Part shown: one piece after another, positions 16,107 through 23,525 of the stretch
Numbering within the stretch: position 1 is the stretch's first letter
Layout: the number at the start of each line of letters is the position of its first letter
Source of the DNA: Verrucomicrobiaceae bacterium
GTDB lineage: Bacteria > Verrucomicrobiota > Verrucomicrobiia > Verrucomicrobiales > DEV007
Reading direction: 5' to 3'
Assembly: GCA_024229495.1 (NCBI GenBank)
Contig: JAAESJ010000134.1
Coordinates: 1 to 35,384 of the forward strand
Length of the DNA: 35,384 bases
The notes under the pieces: model-generated
Told to the model about the DNA's origin: nothing
What the model saw: the letters and a program-made list of their open reading frames with translations, nothing else
Database searches by the model: none
Program-made: the position numbers and the translations under genes

Positions 16107-16619
16107 ATGAAGAAAGATCAATCCCAGCTTAACCCTTTGACCATAGACTGGATGAATTGGCAACCGGGCATGCGGGCGACTCTGCTATTCCTGCATAGGG
16201 AGAGGGAGATTCTTTTAATTCACAAGAAGAGAGGTCTTGGTTGCGGTAAGGTTAACGCACCCGGGGGCAAGATAGAGCCGGGTGAGACAGCGGCAGAAGC
16301 GGCAGTCAGGGAAGTGTCTGAGGAAGTTGGTCTCGAGGTGCGCAATCCTGAAGAAATGGGGGTGTTGCGATTCCAGTTCATTCATGGCGATTGTCTTGCC
16401 CTGCATTGCGTGGTTTTTCGATCCTTTGATTTTGATGGGGAAGCACACGAGACTGATGAGGCTGATCCCTTCTGGTGCTCGGTTGAGGAGGTGCCATACG
16501 AAAAAATGTGGAGTGATGACCGTTACTGGCTGCCTGGATTGTTAAAAGGGGGGAGATTTGATGGCGATTTTGTTTTTGATGACGAGGAGTTGCTGTGGCG
16601 CAATGTTCGCTGGCGATGA
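16107..16619 (+). CDS. MTH1-like Nudix hydrolase (oxidised purine nucleotide diphosphatase)
   Basis: This 170-residue protein has a perfect Nudix box at 54-76 (G-x5-E-x7-REV-x-EE-x-GL). It hydrolyses a nucleoside triphosphate to monophosphate and pyrophosphate. The C-terminal part resembles human MTH1 (NUDT1) in order and wording. MWSDDRYWLP carries W135, D137 and D138, equivalent to the MTH1 purine-contact residues W117, D119 and D120; N50 matches MTH1 N33; KGGRFDGDFVF matches the MTH1 KKKFHGYFKF strand. I infer removal of 8-oxo-dGTP and/or 2-OH-dATP from the nucleotide pool. About 17 extra residues precede the domain. It lies between trpE and the dikinase-like gene, with spacing (about 30 bases) that allows co-transcription with the latter. 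Confidence 0.9.
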   Translation: MKKDQSQLNPLTIDWMNWQPGMRATLLFLHREREILLIHKKRGLGCGKVNAPGGKIEPGETAAEAAVREVSEEVGLEVRNPEEMGVLRFQFIHGDCLALHCVVFRSFDFDGEAHETDEADPFWCSVEEVPYEKMWSDDRYWLPGLLKGGRFDGDFVFDDEELLWRNVRWR

Positions 16620-16647
16620 CTCATGATAGAGGGTAAGGTTAAAGGTG

Positions 16648-19600
16648 ATGAGAACCTGGCTGATTCCCCTCATGGCTGTGAGTATCTTCGTGGCCAATCC
16701 CTGTGTTGCTGAACCTGCGCTAGACTTCAGTTACAGTGATCAGGAATTAATGCTTCAGGTCTCCGGGTTGTCTTCAAGTTCGCAGCGTGTTGAGTTTAAT
16801 GATGGCTTCGGGTCATGGTCGATAGCATCAGCCAACAAGGGAAATTCGCAGTGGAGCGCTGTTGCCGAGATGCCTTCAGGAGCCCGGCTCTTCCGTGTCG
16901 TTGAATCGATCCCTCCGGTAATCGTTCCGAATGAAAGCTGGAAGAATGAACTGACATTGCCCGAGGAAGCATTCTTGTCCGAAAACCTCGGCGAGTCCTT
17001 CGTGACGGTGAAGTGGGTGAAATTCGTGATGATCATTGATGATTGTACCCGTGTTTATTTCCAGGACTCCAGTAAGTATCTATTTCACTACAACTTTGCC
17101 AGTGACCTGTTGGCGCCTTTTGTCGACATGTCGTCCAGTGAATTCGATTCGGTAACTCTCTCCCGTGAGGGGCAGCAAGCCATTCTCGGGGCTGTTCTGG
17201 TGGCTCCTTACACCAATGAGTTTGCGGTCCAGGTGGTAGGTGAAGAGCCTTACCCTCGTGAGATGCTGCGATATGTTTATGAAGTGGTGGATGAGAGTAT
17301 CGGGCGTGGGGAGCAATGGCAGGGGTTTTATATGCCAACGGCCGCTCATGCGGCTGCAGCCCGGGCGAATTCCGAATATTTTGAGAGCCATGGGATACCC
17401 CTAGCTGAACCGGATCGCTGGTCAGGGCAGGGGGGCTGTTATGTCGGCGGCTGGGCGCTTGGTCGGTTGCGCTATTTTGCCCATGATGAGATCGAGGAAG
17501 CTTATGCCAATGGGGATTTGTTGCCCTCTGATATATTGCTAACCGACTTGGTGCCTGCGGAACTCCCCTACGTTGCGGGAATCCTGACCCTGACGCCAAC
17601 CACTCCCAATTCTCATGTTGCCATCCTTGCTGAATCCTATGGGATACCATTCGCTTACCTTGAGGATGAGCCGTCCCGGCTTGCTGCGCTGGCCCTTGAC
17701 GGAAGACGTGTGGCGTTGCGCACATCCAACGGCTACTTTGGCAGTTGTAATTTCAGTATTCTCGACGCGTCGAATGTTCCCGAGGATTACGCCGGGGAAA
17801 TCCTCGACTTGAAGTCCCCGCCTGACCTGAACCTTGCCGCCAAGGTTCCCATGGGCGCAGTTGCCGTGGATGACTTGGCTACAGTATGGCCAGAGGATAT
17901 TCGCCATGTAGGTGGCAAGGCCGCCAATTTCGGGTTTTTGCGCCGAGTGATCCCGGATAATACGCCGCAGGCCATGGCTTTCACCTTTGACCTCTGGGAT
18001 GACTACATGGACCAGGATTTGGGCGTGCGCACCTTGCGCGAGGAAATAGCATTGCGCCTCGCCCCCCTTGCCCAGTGGCCTGCTGACATTGCTGCCCTGA
18101 CGGATGCACTTGAGGAGGTGCGTGACCTGATCAAGGACACCTCGGATTTTTCCGCAATCCAGCAGGCAGCAATTCTCGATGGCCTGTCATCTTTTGAAAC
18201 AAACCGGAAACTGCGCTTCCGCAGCAGCACCAATGTTGAGGACAGTGATGCATTTGTCGGGGCCGGTTTATACGATAGCTACAGTGGCTGCATAATGGAT
18301 GATATCGACGGGGACGATGTCGGTCCATCACACTGTGATCCTGATCAGGATGAGGAACGCGGGGTGTTTCGGGCGATGCGCAAGGTTTATGCCAGCTTTT
18401 ACAACTTGAATGCTTACCTGGAGCGTGTGCGCCACGGTGTTGATGAGTCACAGGTTGGCATGGCCCTACTGGTGCATTATTCGTTCCCGGATGAGATTGA
18501 GGCGGGAAACGGGGTGGCCGTTTCCCAGCGCAACACGAGCTTCAGTACAACCTCTGTTGAGGTCGAGATGGTCAGCCAGAAAGGCGCGGTTTCGGTCACC
18601 AATCCTGAAGGTGGAGCCATTCCTGAAGTGGTGGAGACATATGTCTACAGGGGGAATTCCAATTTTCAGGGAGCAAACCTGCAGCAGCGCTCTTCCTTGT
18701 GTCGCCTTGGTGAAGAGGCGGTGATGAACTGGGAGGATGACTACTTGGCTCTCGGAGTCATGATGTATGATCTCGGTGAGGCGTTCGTGGAACATTTTCC
18801 CGCCAAAGTGGCTCCCCGGCTGGAATTTGAGTATAAGCGATTAACTGATGGAGAGTTGGTGATTAAGCAGATGCGCGAGGTTCCTGCGGCTAGCCATGCG
18901 ACTGCTCCGGGTATCGCCCTGATAGATACCCCGGCTACCCTGGAGGTTTTTCAGGGAGAATACGGCACGGCGATGGGCAATCACCGGCTTAAGTCAATCT
19001 GGATCCTAAGTGGTGAGAATCGTTGGGTGGAACCTGAGGATGTCTCGCAATCTCTGGTAGCGGAAGCTCAGGTGCAGATTGCACTGAAAGATTCAGTGGA
19101 AGAGTTCTCCGGAAAGCCTGCATTTTGGCCGCGGCATGCCTTCAGTTCACGCACCCAGGGGCAGTCAATCTATGTGCGCGATTCGTGGGCTTGGATATCC
19201 AGGGTGGGGCGCACGGGCCTATGGCTGGAGGCACTTTTGCCGACAGGATCAGAATATTCACAGGATCCGATCCGCTCATTTTCCCAGCATACCCTTTACC
19301 TCGGTGCTGATTACCCCAGGCCGGTCCTGGATTTTTCTGCCGGTTGGCAGGGTGCGGACCCGAGTACCACCCTGGAAGATGTGGTCAGACTGGTTGAGGG
19401 GCATCCGGATTCGCCTCCTCAGGAAGGAAGCCTCCTGCAAACCCGGTCGGGGACACGCGGCAAGGTTATCATTCAGACGCAGTTTTACTGGCCTCCTTAT
19501 CCGACAGGTCCCACGGCAGGCTATACTGCCCCCATGGAGAAGTGGGTTGCAACGACGATTACCGGCTTGACCCTGGTTCCGGTGGTCTTGCAGGGATACT

Positions 19601-19845
19601 ACTCTCAGACATACCGGCCGGGGCATCACAATTTCAGTGAATCCTTTGTTTTCGAACCGGCCCTGGAGGAGGGTATTGCTGCCCGGCAACTTGCCGAGCT
19701 TGAGGCCGCCGGGGTCCGTCAGATTTTCTGGCATGTGGGGGGCAACTCTACGGTTATCAAGCTCATTTCCGCGGACGGTAAGGTTCGTGACCCCCAGGGA
19801 GGCGGGGTGATTGGCATACCCCGGGTTATCCCCGGTGGTAATTAG
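16648..19845 (+). CDS. Exported PEP-synthase/water-dikinase-like protein (phosphohistidine motif before ATP-grasp)
   Basis: This protein of about 1065 residues begins with a signal peptide ending near VAEPA. (Numbering counts from the GTG at 16645; ATG 16648 is the likelier start.) Residues 26-87 look like a small beta domain ending in RLFRVVES. Residues 300-345 hold a phosphohistidine-like segment, TPTTPNSHVAILAE, with H324. An ATP-grasp (PPDK_N-like) region spans about 415-750: GGKAANFGFL (K425), KLRFRSSTNVEDSD (R526), GAGLYDS, EFEY (E729) and VIKQMRE (Q742), matching the nucleotide-binding residues of PpsA/PPDK. The GAGLYDS wording and the His-before-ATP-grasp order are those of alpha-glucan water dikinases, while spacing within the ATP-grasp is PpsA-like. 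No PEP/pyruvate barrel follows; residues 750-1066 are unassigned. An acidic insert (550-572) may bind metal. Substrate and activity outside the cytoplasm are unknown. Confidence 0.75.
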   Translation: MRTWLIPLMAVSIFVANPCVAEPALDFSYSDQELMLQVSGLSSSSQRVEFNDGFGSWSIASANKGNSQWSAVAEMPSGARLFRVVESIPPVIVPNESWKNELTLPEEAFLSENLGESFVTVKWVKFVMIIDDCTRVYFQDSSKYLFHYNFASDLLAPFVDMSSSEFDSVTLSREGQQAILGAVLVAPYTNEFAVQVVGEEPYPREMLRYVYEVVDESIGRGEQWQGFYMPTAAHAAAARANSEYFESHGIPLAEPDRWSGQGGCYVGGWALGRLRYFAHDEIEEAYANGDLLPSDILLTDLVPAELPYVAGILTLTPTTPNSHVAILAESYGIPFAYLEDEPSRLAALALDGRRVALRTSNGYFGSCNFSILDASNVPEDYAGEILDLKSPPDLNLAAKVPMGAVAVDDLATVWPEDIRHVGGKAANFGFLRRVIPDNTPQAMAFTFDLWDDYMDQDLGVRTLREEIALRLAPLAQWPADIAALTDALEEVRDLIKDTSDFSAIQQAAILDGLSSFETNRKLRFRSSTNVEDSDAFVGAGLYDSYSGCIMDDIDGDDVGPSHCDPDQDEERGVFRAMRKVYASFYNLNAYLERVRHGVDESQVGMALLVHYSFPDEIEAGNGVAVSQRNTSFSTTSVEVEMVSQKGAVSVTNPEGGAIPEVVETYVYRGNSNFQGANLQQRSSLCRLGEEAVMNWEDDYLALGVMMYDLGEAFVEHFPAKVAPRLEFEYKRLTDGELVIKQMREVPAASHATAPGIALIDTPATLEVFQGEYGTAMGNHRLKSIWILSGENRWVEPEDVSQSLVAEAQVQIALKDSVEEFSGKPAFWPRHAFSSRTQGQSIYVRDSWAWISRVGRTGLWLEALLPTGSEYSQDPIRSFSQHTLYLGADYPRPVLDFSAGWQGADPSTTLEDVVRLVEGHPDSPPQEGSLLQTRSGTRGKVIIQTQFYWPPYPTGPTAGYTAPMEKWVATTITGLTLVPVVLQGYYSQTYRPGHHNFSESFVFEPALEEGIAARQLAELEAAGVRQIFWHVGGNSTVIKLISADGKVRDPQGGGVIGIPRVIPGGN

Positions 19846-20367
19846 TCACGATGAGGATTGCCTGATATAATCAGCAATCTTCCCGTTATCTTCTCCGGCG
19901 CCCCAGAGGAAGCGCAGGAAGTCTGCCGGGTGGATATCGTGATTATTGAGGAAATTGCGGTCACCTCCACAGGCATACATAATGTCAGGGTGCAATTCGC
20001 CGCGTAACTTTGCACGTGCCTTGGTGATTATCCTTGGCAACCAGCGGATGCCATCCAATTCAGCATCCCGTGGGGGCAACTCATCAGGGGTGACCTCATA
20101 CCGGCTTGGTTGGGAATTTTGTTCGCTCAGGAAAAAATCACGACGCACTGAGGCGATCAGGACTGAGGCAATGGGATTTGGTTCACCCTCCTCGATGTAA
20201 TCCTCAATAAAATCGAAGAATTCACGGGGTTTGTAGCCAATGGAATTGAAGAATGCCAATTCATCGGCTGAGTATAACTCGTCGAGGTTCCTGATTCCGG
20301 ATCGGTAGCGTTCACTGCAGGATTCGAAGATTTCCAGAAACGATTCTTCCCAGGAATAATTTTTCAT
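19846..20367 (-). CDS. DUF5069-like protein of unknown function
   Basis: This 173-residue, acidic, soluble protein has no signal peptide. The C-terminal half (about 105-170) contains LPRIITKARAKLRGELH, MYACGGDRNFL, and HDIHPADFLRFLWGAG, which recall the DUF5069 family common in Verrucomicrobiota and Planctomycetota; this is from memory. The N-terminal half has the phrase ELYSADELAFFNSIGYKPREFFDF, which suggests a helical domain. No catalytic motif is obvious. It follows the DNA methyltransferase gene by 56 bases on the same strand, and its stop codon directly abuts the stop of the dikinase-like gene (19845/19846), so the two genes converge with no space for a terminator. Confidence 0.6.
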   Translation of the reverse strand: MKNYSWEESFLEIFESCSERYRSGIRNLDELYSADELAFFNSIGYKPREFFDFIEDYIEEGEPNPIASVLIASVRRDFFLSEQNSQPSRYEVTPDELPPRDAELDGIRWLPRIITKARAKLRGELHPDIMYACGGDRNFLNNHDIHPADFLRFLWGAGEDNGKIADYIRQSSS

Positions 20368-20423
20368 GAGCGGGCAGGCTAGCTCAATCTCGGCGTTATT
20401 CCCATTATTTTCCTGAGGGAAAT

Positions 20424-21254
20424 CTAAAAGAGCATGCCCTGCACCTCAGCAACTTGCTGTCGGGCAAGTGCGAGATATTCATCGTCAATCTCAAACCCGA
20501 TAAATGACCTTGCACCATATTCCACTGCCGCTATCGCAGCATGCCCAATCCCCAGAAAGGGATCCAGTGCAATGGTTTCGCCGACCTTGCCGTGAAGTGC
20601 AAGGCATCGTCTCGCAAGCTCGACCGGGAAGGTGGCAGGATGCGGGCGTTCGCTGTCCCGGTTCTGGATGGTCTTGTAGGGGATGAACCAGGTGTTTCCA
20701 CGGCATCGTATGTCATTGCCTTTAGTGTGTTCCCAGCGGCCAATGTTGCTCTTGTCTGAATAGGGGACACCGATTGAGAGACGATCGATTTTTGTGGTTC
20801 CATCCTTGGTCAGGTGAAAGAGGTATTCGTGACATTCGTTAAGGAAGCGTGGAGAGTTTATGGGCTTAAAATGTCCCACTGATATTTCCCCCTCCGTTTT
20901 CTGTTCAACCGTGATTGATTTAATCCAGTGAATTGTGTTTTGCAGTTCGAATTTTTCGCGTAAGCGGAGGAGGAGTTCGTGAGGGAGAAAGGGATTTTTT
21001 GGCGAGGCTCCCAGGTTAAGAAAAAAAGAACCATCCTCACGCATTACCCTTTTTACCTCATCACTCCAGATATCGCACCAGTCCAGAAACTCTTCACGAT
21101 TAGCCGAGTCTTCAAAGCTGCGGTAACTGATATCCAGATTATAAGGGGGGGAGGTGACCACTACGTCCACGGAGGAAGCCTCCATTGCGCGCATTCCTTC
21201 AACGCAGTCACCGCTGCGGAGATCAAGCTTGGTTGCCGTGGAAGGGGTATTCAC
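20424..21254 (-). CDS. Orphan beta-class DNA methyltransferase (SPPY motif)
   Basis: This 276-residue protein carries motif IV TSPPYN (34-39) ahead of the AdoMet-binding motif I DPFLGIGHAA (231-240). This order is that of the beta class (N4-cytosine or N6-adenine aminomethyltransferases). SPPY is commoner in N4-cytosine enzymes, though N6-adenine ones with SPPY exist, so the base is uncertain. The tail GFEIDDEYLALARQQV is the usual AdoMet-contact segment. The region in between (about 95-215) should recognise the target. No restriction endonuclease is next to it, so it is an orphan enzyme, probably epigenetic or from a decayed system. Translation starts at GTG (21252-21254). It is divergent from the efflux regulator and may share its promoter region. 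Confidence 0.88.
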   Translation of the reverse strand: MNTPSTATKLDLRSGDCVEGMRAMEASSVDVVVTSPPYNLDISYRSFEDSANREEFLDWCDIWSDEVKRVMREDGSFFLNLGASPKNPFLPHELLLRLREKFELQNTIHWIKSITVEQKTEGEISVGHFKPINSPRFLNECHEYLFHLTKDGTTKIDRLSIGVPYSDKSNIGRWEHTKGNDIRCRGNTWFIPYKTIQNRDSERPHPATFPVELARRCLALHGKVGETIALDPFLGIGHAAIAAVEYGARSFIGFEIDDEYLALARQQVAEVQGMLF

Positions 21255-21378
21255 TCAATGATCAGTTTGGGTGTTTGATCTGTTACGAGCCAACACAAAA
21301 ATAGATAATGGAGGGTTAAGTCTCTTTTTTGGGCTTTTGCAGATGAAAAATTGCCGTTGGTAATAACCATTCAAATAA

Positions 21379-21401
21379 AACGTTTGTTTTAAACGGTCGT
21401 T
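21379..21401. promoter_or_regulatory. TetR-type operator in front of the efflux operon
   Basis: Two overlapping palindromes of CGTT half-sites lie 17-37 bases before the tetR ATG: CGTTT-5-AAACG (21381-21395) and AACG-2-CGTT (21392-21401). A poor promoter (TTGCCG at 21351-21356, 17 bases, AATAAA at 21374-21379) abuts it, so a bound repressor would block initiation. Autoregulation of the operon is inferred from this layout. Confidence 0.55.
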
Positions 21402-21417
21402 CGTGCTTCTTTTCTTC

Positions 21418-22074
21418 ATGCCAGCACTTGTCGGCGAGGCTCCTGCTGATACCAGGGAGCGACTTTTGGATGTTGCGGAGCAACTTTTTGCCGAGCGAGG
21501 TTTTGACGCGGTATCCCTTCGTGCCATCACAACCGAGGCTGGTGCTAACCTCGCTGCGGTGAATTATTACTTTGGCTCAAAGGAAGCATTGATCGAGGCT
21601 GTGGTTGCCAGGCTGGTGGAGCCGGTGAACCGGAAAAGGATTGAACTTCTTGATGGCATTAAGCGAGGTGAAGAGTGTGATGCAAGGAGCATTGCCAAGG
21701 CGTTTATTGACCCAGTGCTTGAGGCTGCGGCACGTGGGATTGGCGGAGATAACCGGTTTTTCAAGTTGATGAGTCGTTGCATGGCAGCTCGTGATGAAAG
21801 GGTTTCCAGATTAGTGATGCGGCAATTTCCCGAGGTGGTTGCCAGATTTGTGGAAATTATCCGTGAGGGTTTCCCCGGAGTCAGCTCTAACACAGCCCAC
21901 TTGCGACTCCTGTTCATGGCAGGAGCGATGGCGCATTCCCTGTTCCATCACGACAAGCTGGCAATTCTCTCGCAGGGGCGGTGTGAACTACCTTCCTTTG
22001 AGGTGCTGCGGGAGGAGATGTTGATTTTTTTAGCGGCTGGTCTTACAGCGAAGAAAATGGAGGAGGGCAATTGA
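21418..22074 (+). CDS. TetR/AcrR-family transcriptional regulator
   Basis: This 218-residue protein has an N-terminal TetR helix-turn-helix (ERLLDVAEQLFAERGFDAVS...AGANLAAVNYYFGSKEAL), followed by a helical ligand-binding domain resembling the CerR/DUF1956-type C-terminus (RFFKLMSRCMAARDE, RFVEIIREGFPG). It most likely represses the efflux operon it heads until a toxic ligand releases it. The ATG at 21418 is chosen; a GTG five codons upstream (21403) is in frame but sits directly behind the operator and adds only LLFF. Its stop overlaps the next gene's TTG start (22071), so the two are translationally coupled. Confidence 0.92.
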   Translation: MPALVGEAPADTRERLLDVAEQLFAERGFDAVSLRAITTEAGANLAAVNYYFGSKEALIEAVVARLVEPVNRKRIELLDGIKRGEECDARSIAKAFIDPVLEAAARGIGGDNRFFKLMSRCMAARDERVSRLVMRQFPEVVARFVEIIREGFPGVSSNTAHLRLLFMAGAMAHSLFHHDKLAILSQGRCELPSFEVLREEMLIFLAAGLTAKKMEEGN

Positions 22075-23525
22075 GGGTGAGCAGGGAGAAGCCAACAAGG
22101 CAATATTTAAGATGGGTTTTCAATGGTCTGATGGCATGTGCATTATCTGCGTGTGTGGCAAAGATTCCGCCTGGAAAGAAGGATATTCTTGCCGTTGATC
22201 TACCGCCATCCTACAGCAGTAGGCTTGATAAAAAGGCGGTCGATACCGATTGGATCAACCAGCTTTCCGGTGACCGGGATTTGAAGGGATTGATTGAGGA
22301 GGTGAAGAAAAACAACTGGGACATCAAGAAGGCGGCGGTGCGGGTTGAAACTGCTGCGGCAAACGCGAGGATTGCAGGTTCCAAGAGGTTTCCTATTCTG
22401 AATACCCGACTTGAGGGCAGGCGTGCCCAGCAGGCTTTTATCGGGTTTCCATTTGGTGATAAGCCCGGCGGTGGTGATGCAGACATTGCCAAGGCATTAT
22501 CAAATAATTTTGGGGCGTCGTTAAACGTATCATGGGAGGTGGATTTGTGGGGGCGCATCCGTACAGGTCAAGAGGCTTATATCGCTGAGGTGCAGGCTGC
22601 TGCCGAGGATTTGCGAGGAGTGGCGTCCTCCCTTGCTGCCCAAACGGCAAAGATCTGGTTTGCCCTTCTTGAGGCAAACTCACAAATAGCCTTAAGTGAG
22701 AAGGGTCTTGTCAGTTTTAGTGAGACTCACCGGACGCTGCGTGATGCATTCGACTCAGGCGACGGTTCGGCATCTCAGGTGCGTGTAGCCTCTGCTGATG
22801 TGGAGACGGCCAGAGCGCTTCTTGAGGATAGGCGGGCACAAAAACGGGCTGCACAGCGGCAGATCGAAATCCTGCTTGGGCGTTACCCCTCTGCGGCCGT
22901 AAAATCAGTTGGAGGATTGCCTGAGATGCCCTCGCCACCTCCGCCGGGAATTCCCTCCGGCTTACTGTTGCGGCGTTCGGATATTGTTGCCGCTGAACGT
23001 CGATTAACGGCTGCACACCGGCGGATAAAGGAGGCCAAGCTGGCACTTTTTCCTCAGATTCAACTGACCGGCAGTGGTGGTGTGGCAAGTTCAGCGTTGA
23101 GGGAATTAACCAATTCCGGATTGGGTGTCTGGAGTATAGCCGGTGGATTTGGACAGCAGATTTTCCGTGCAGGTGAAATCCTCGGAAACCTTAAATTGCG
23201 TAAGCTCGCCGAGTCTGAGGCATATATTGATTACCAGCGTGCAGTCCTCAAGGCGTTCGGGGAGGTTGAGACACGGCTTGATAATGAGGTCGTATTACGC
23301 AAGCGCGAGGAGGCATTACGATCAGCAGAGGAGGACTTGATTGCTGCCTTTGAGCGATCCATGGATGAATATCGTCGAGGTGTAGGGAACTCAACAAACC
23401 TGCTGCTTACACAAAGGCAGATGCTCAGCGTGCGCTCACAGGTGCTTACATTGCGTCGGATGCGCTTAAACAACCGGGTTAACCTGCACCTTGCCCTCGG
23501 TGGCAGGATCGAGAAGAAAAAATGA
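22071..23525 (+). CDS. Outer-membrane efflux lipoprotein (TolC/NodT family)
   Basis: This 484-residue protein forms the outer-membrane channel of the tripartite pump. Residues 1-28 are a lipoprotein signal with lipobox LSAC (C28), so the mature protein is lipid-anchored as in OprM/NodT proteins. The rest shows the two-fold helical repeat of OEP proteins, with VSWEVDLWGRIRTG and a second matching half (LFPQIQLTGSGG, YQRAVLKAFGEVETRL). The start is either TTG 22071 (GGAGG 4-8 bases upstream) or GTG 22077. Its stop overlaps the membrane fusion protein start (ATGA), so the stoichiometry is probably coupled. Confidence 0.92.
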   Translation: MRVSREKPTRQYLRWVFNGLMACALSACVAKIPPGKKDILAVDLPPSYSSRLDKKAVDTDWINQLSGDRDLKGLIEEVKKNNWDIKKAAVRVETAAANARIAGSKRFPILNTRLEGRRAQQAFIGFPFGDKPGGGDADIAKALSNNFGASLNVSWEVDLWGRIRTGQEAYIAEVQAAAEDLRGVASSLAAQTAKIWFALLEANSQIALSEKGLVSFSETHRTLRDAFDSGDGSASQVRVASADVETARALLEDRRAQKRAAQRQIEILLGRYPSAAVKSVGGLPEMPSPPPPGIPSGLLLRRSDIVAAERRLTAAHRRIKEAKLALFPQIQLTGSGGVASSALRELTNSGLGVWSIAGGFGQQIFRAGEILGNLKLRKLAESEAYIDYQRAVLKAFGEVETRLDNEVVLRKREEALRSAEEDLIAAFERSMDEYRRGVGNSTNLLLTQRQMLSVRSQVLTLRRMRLNNRVNLHLALGGRIEKKK

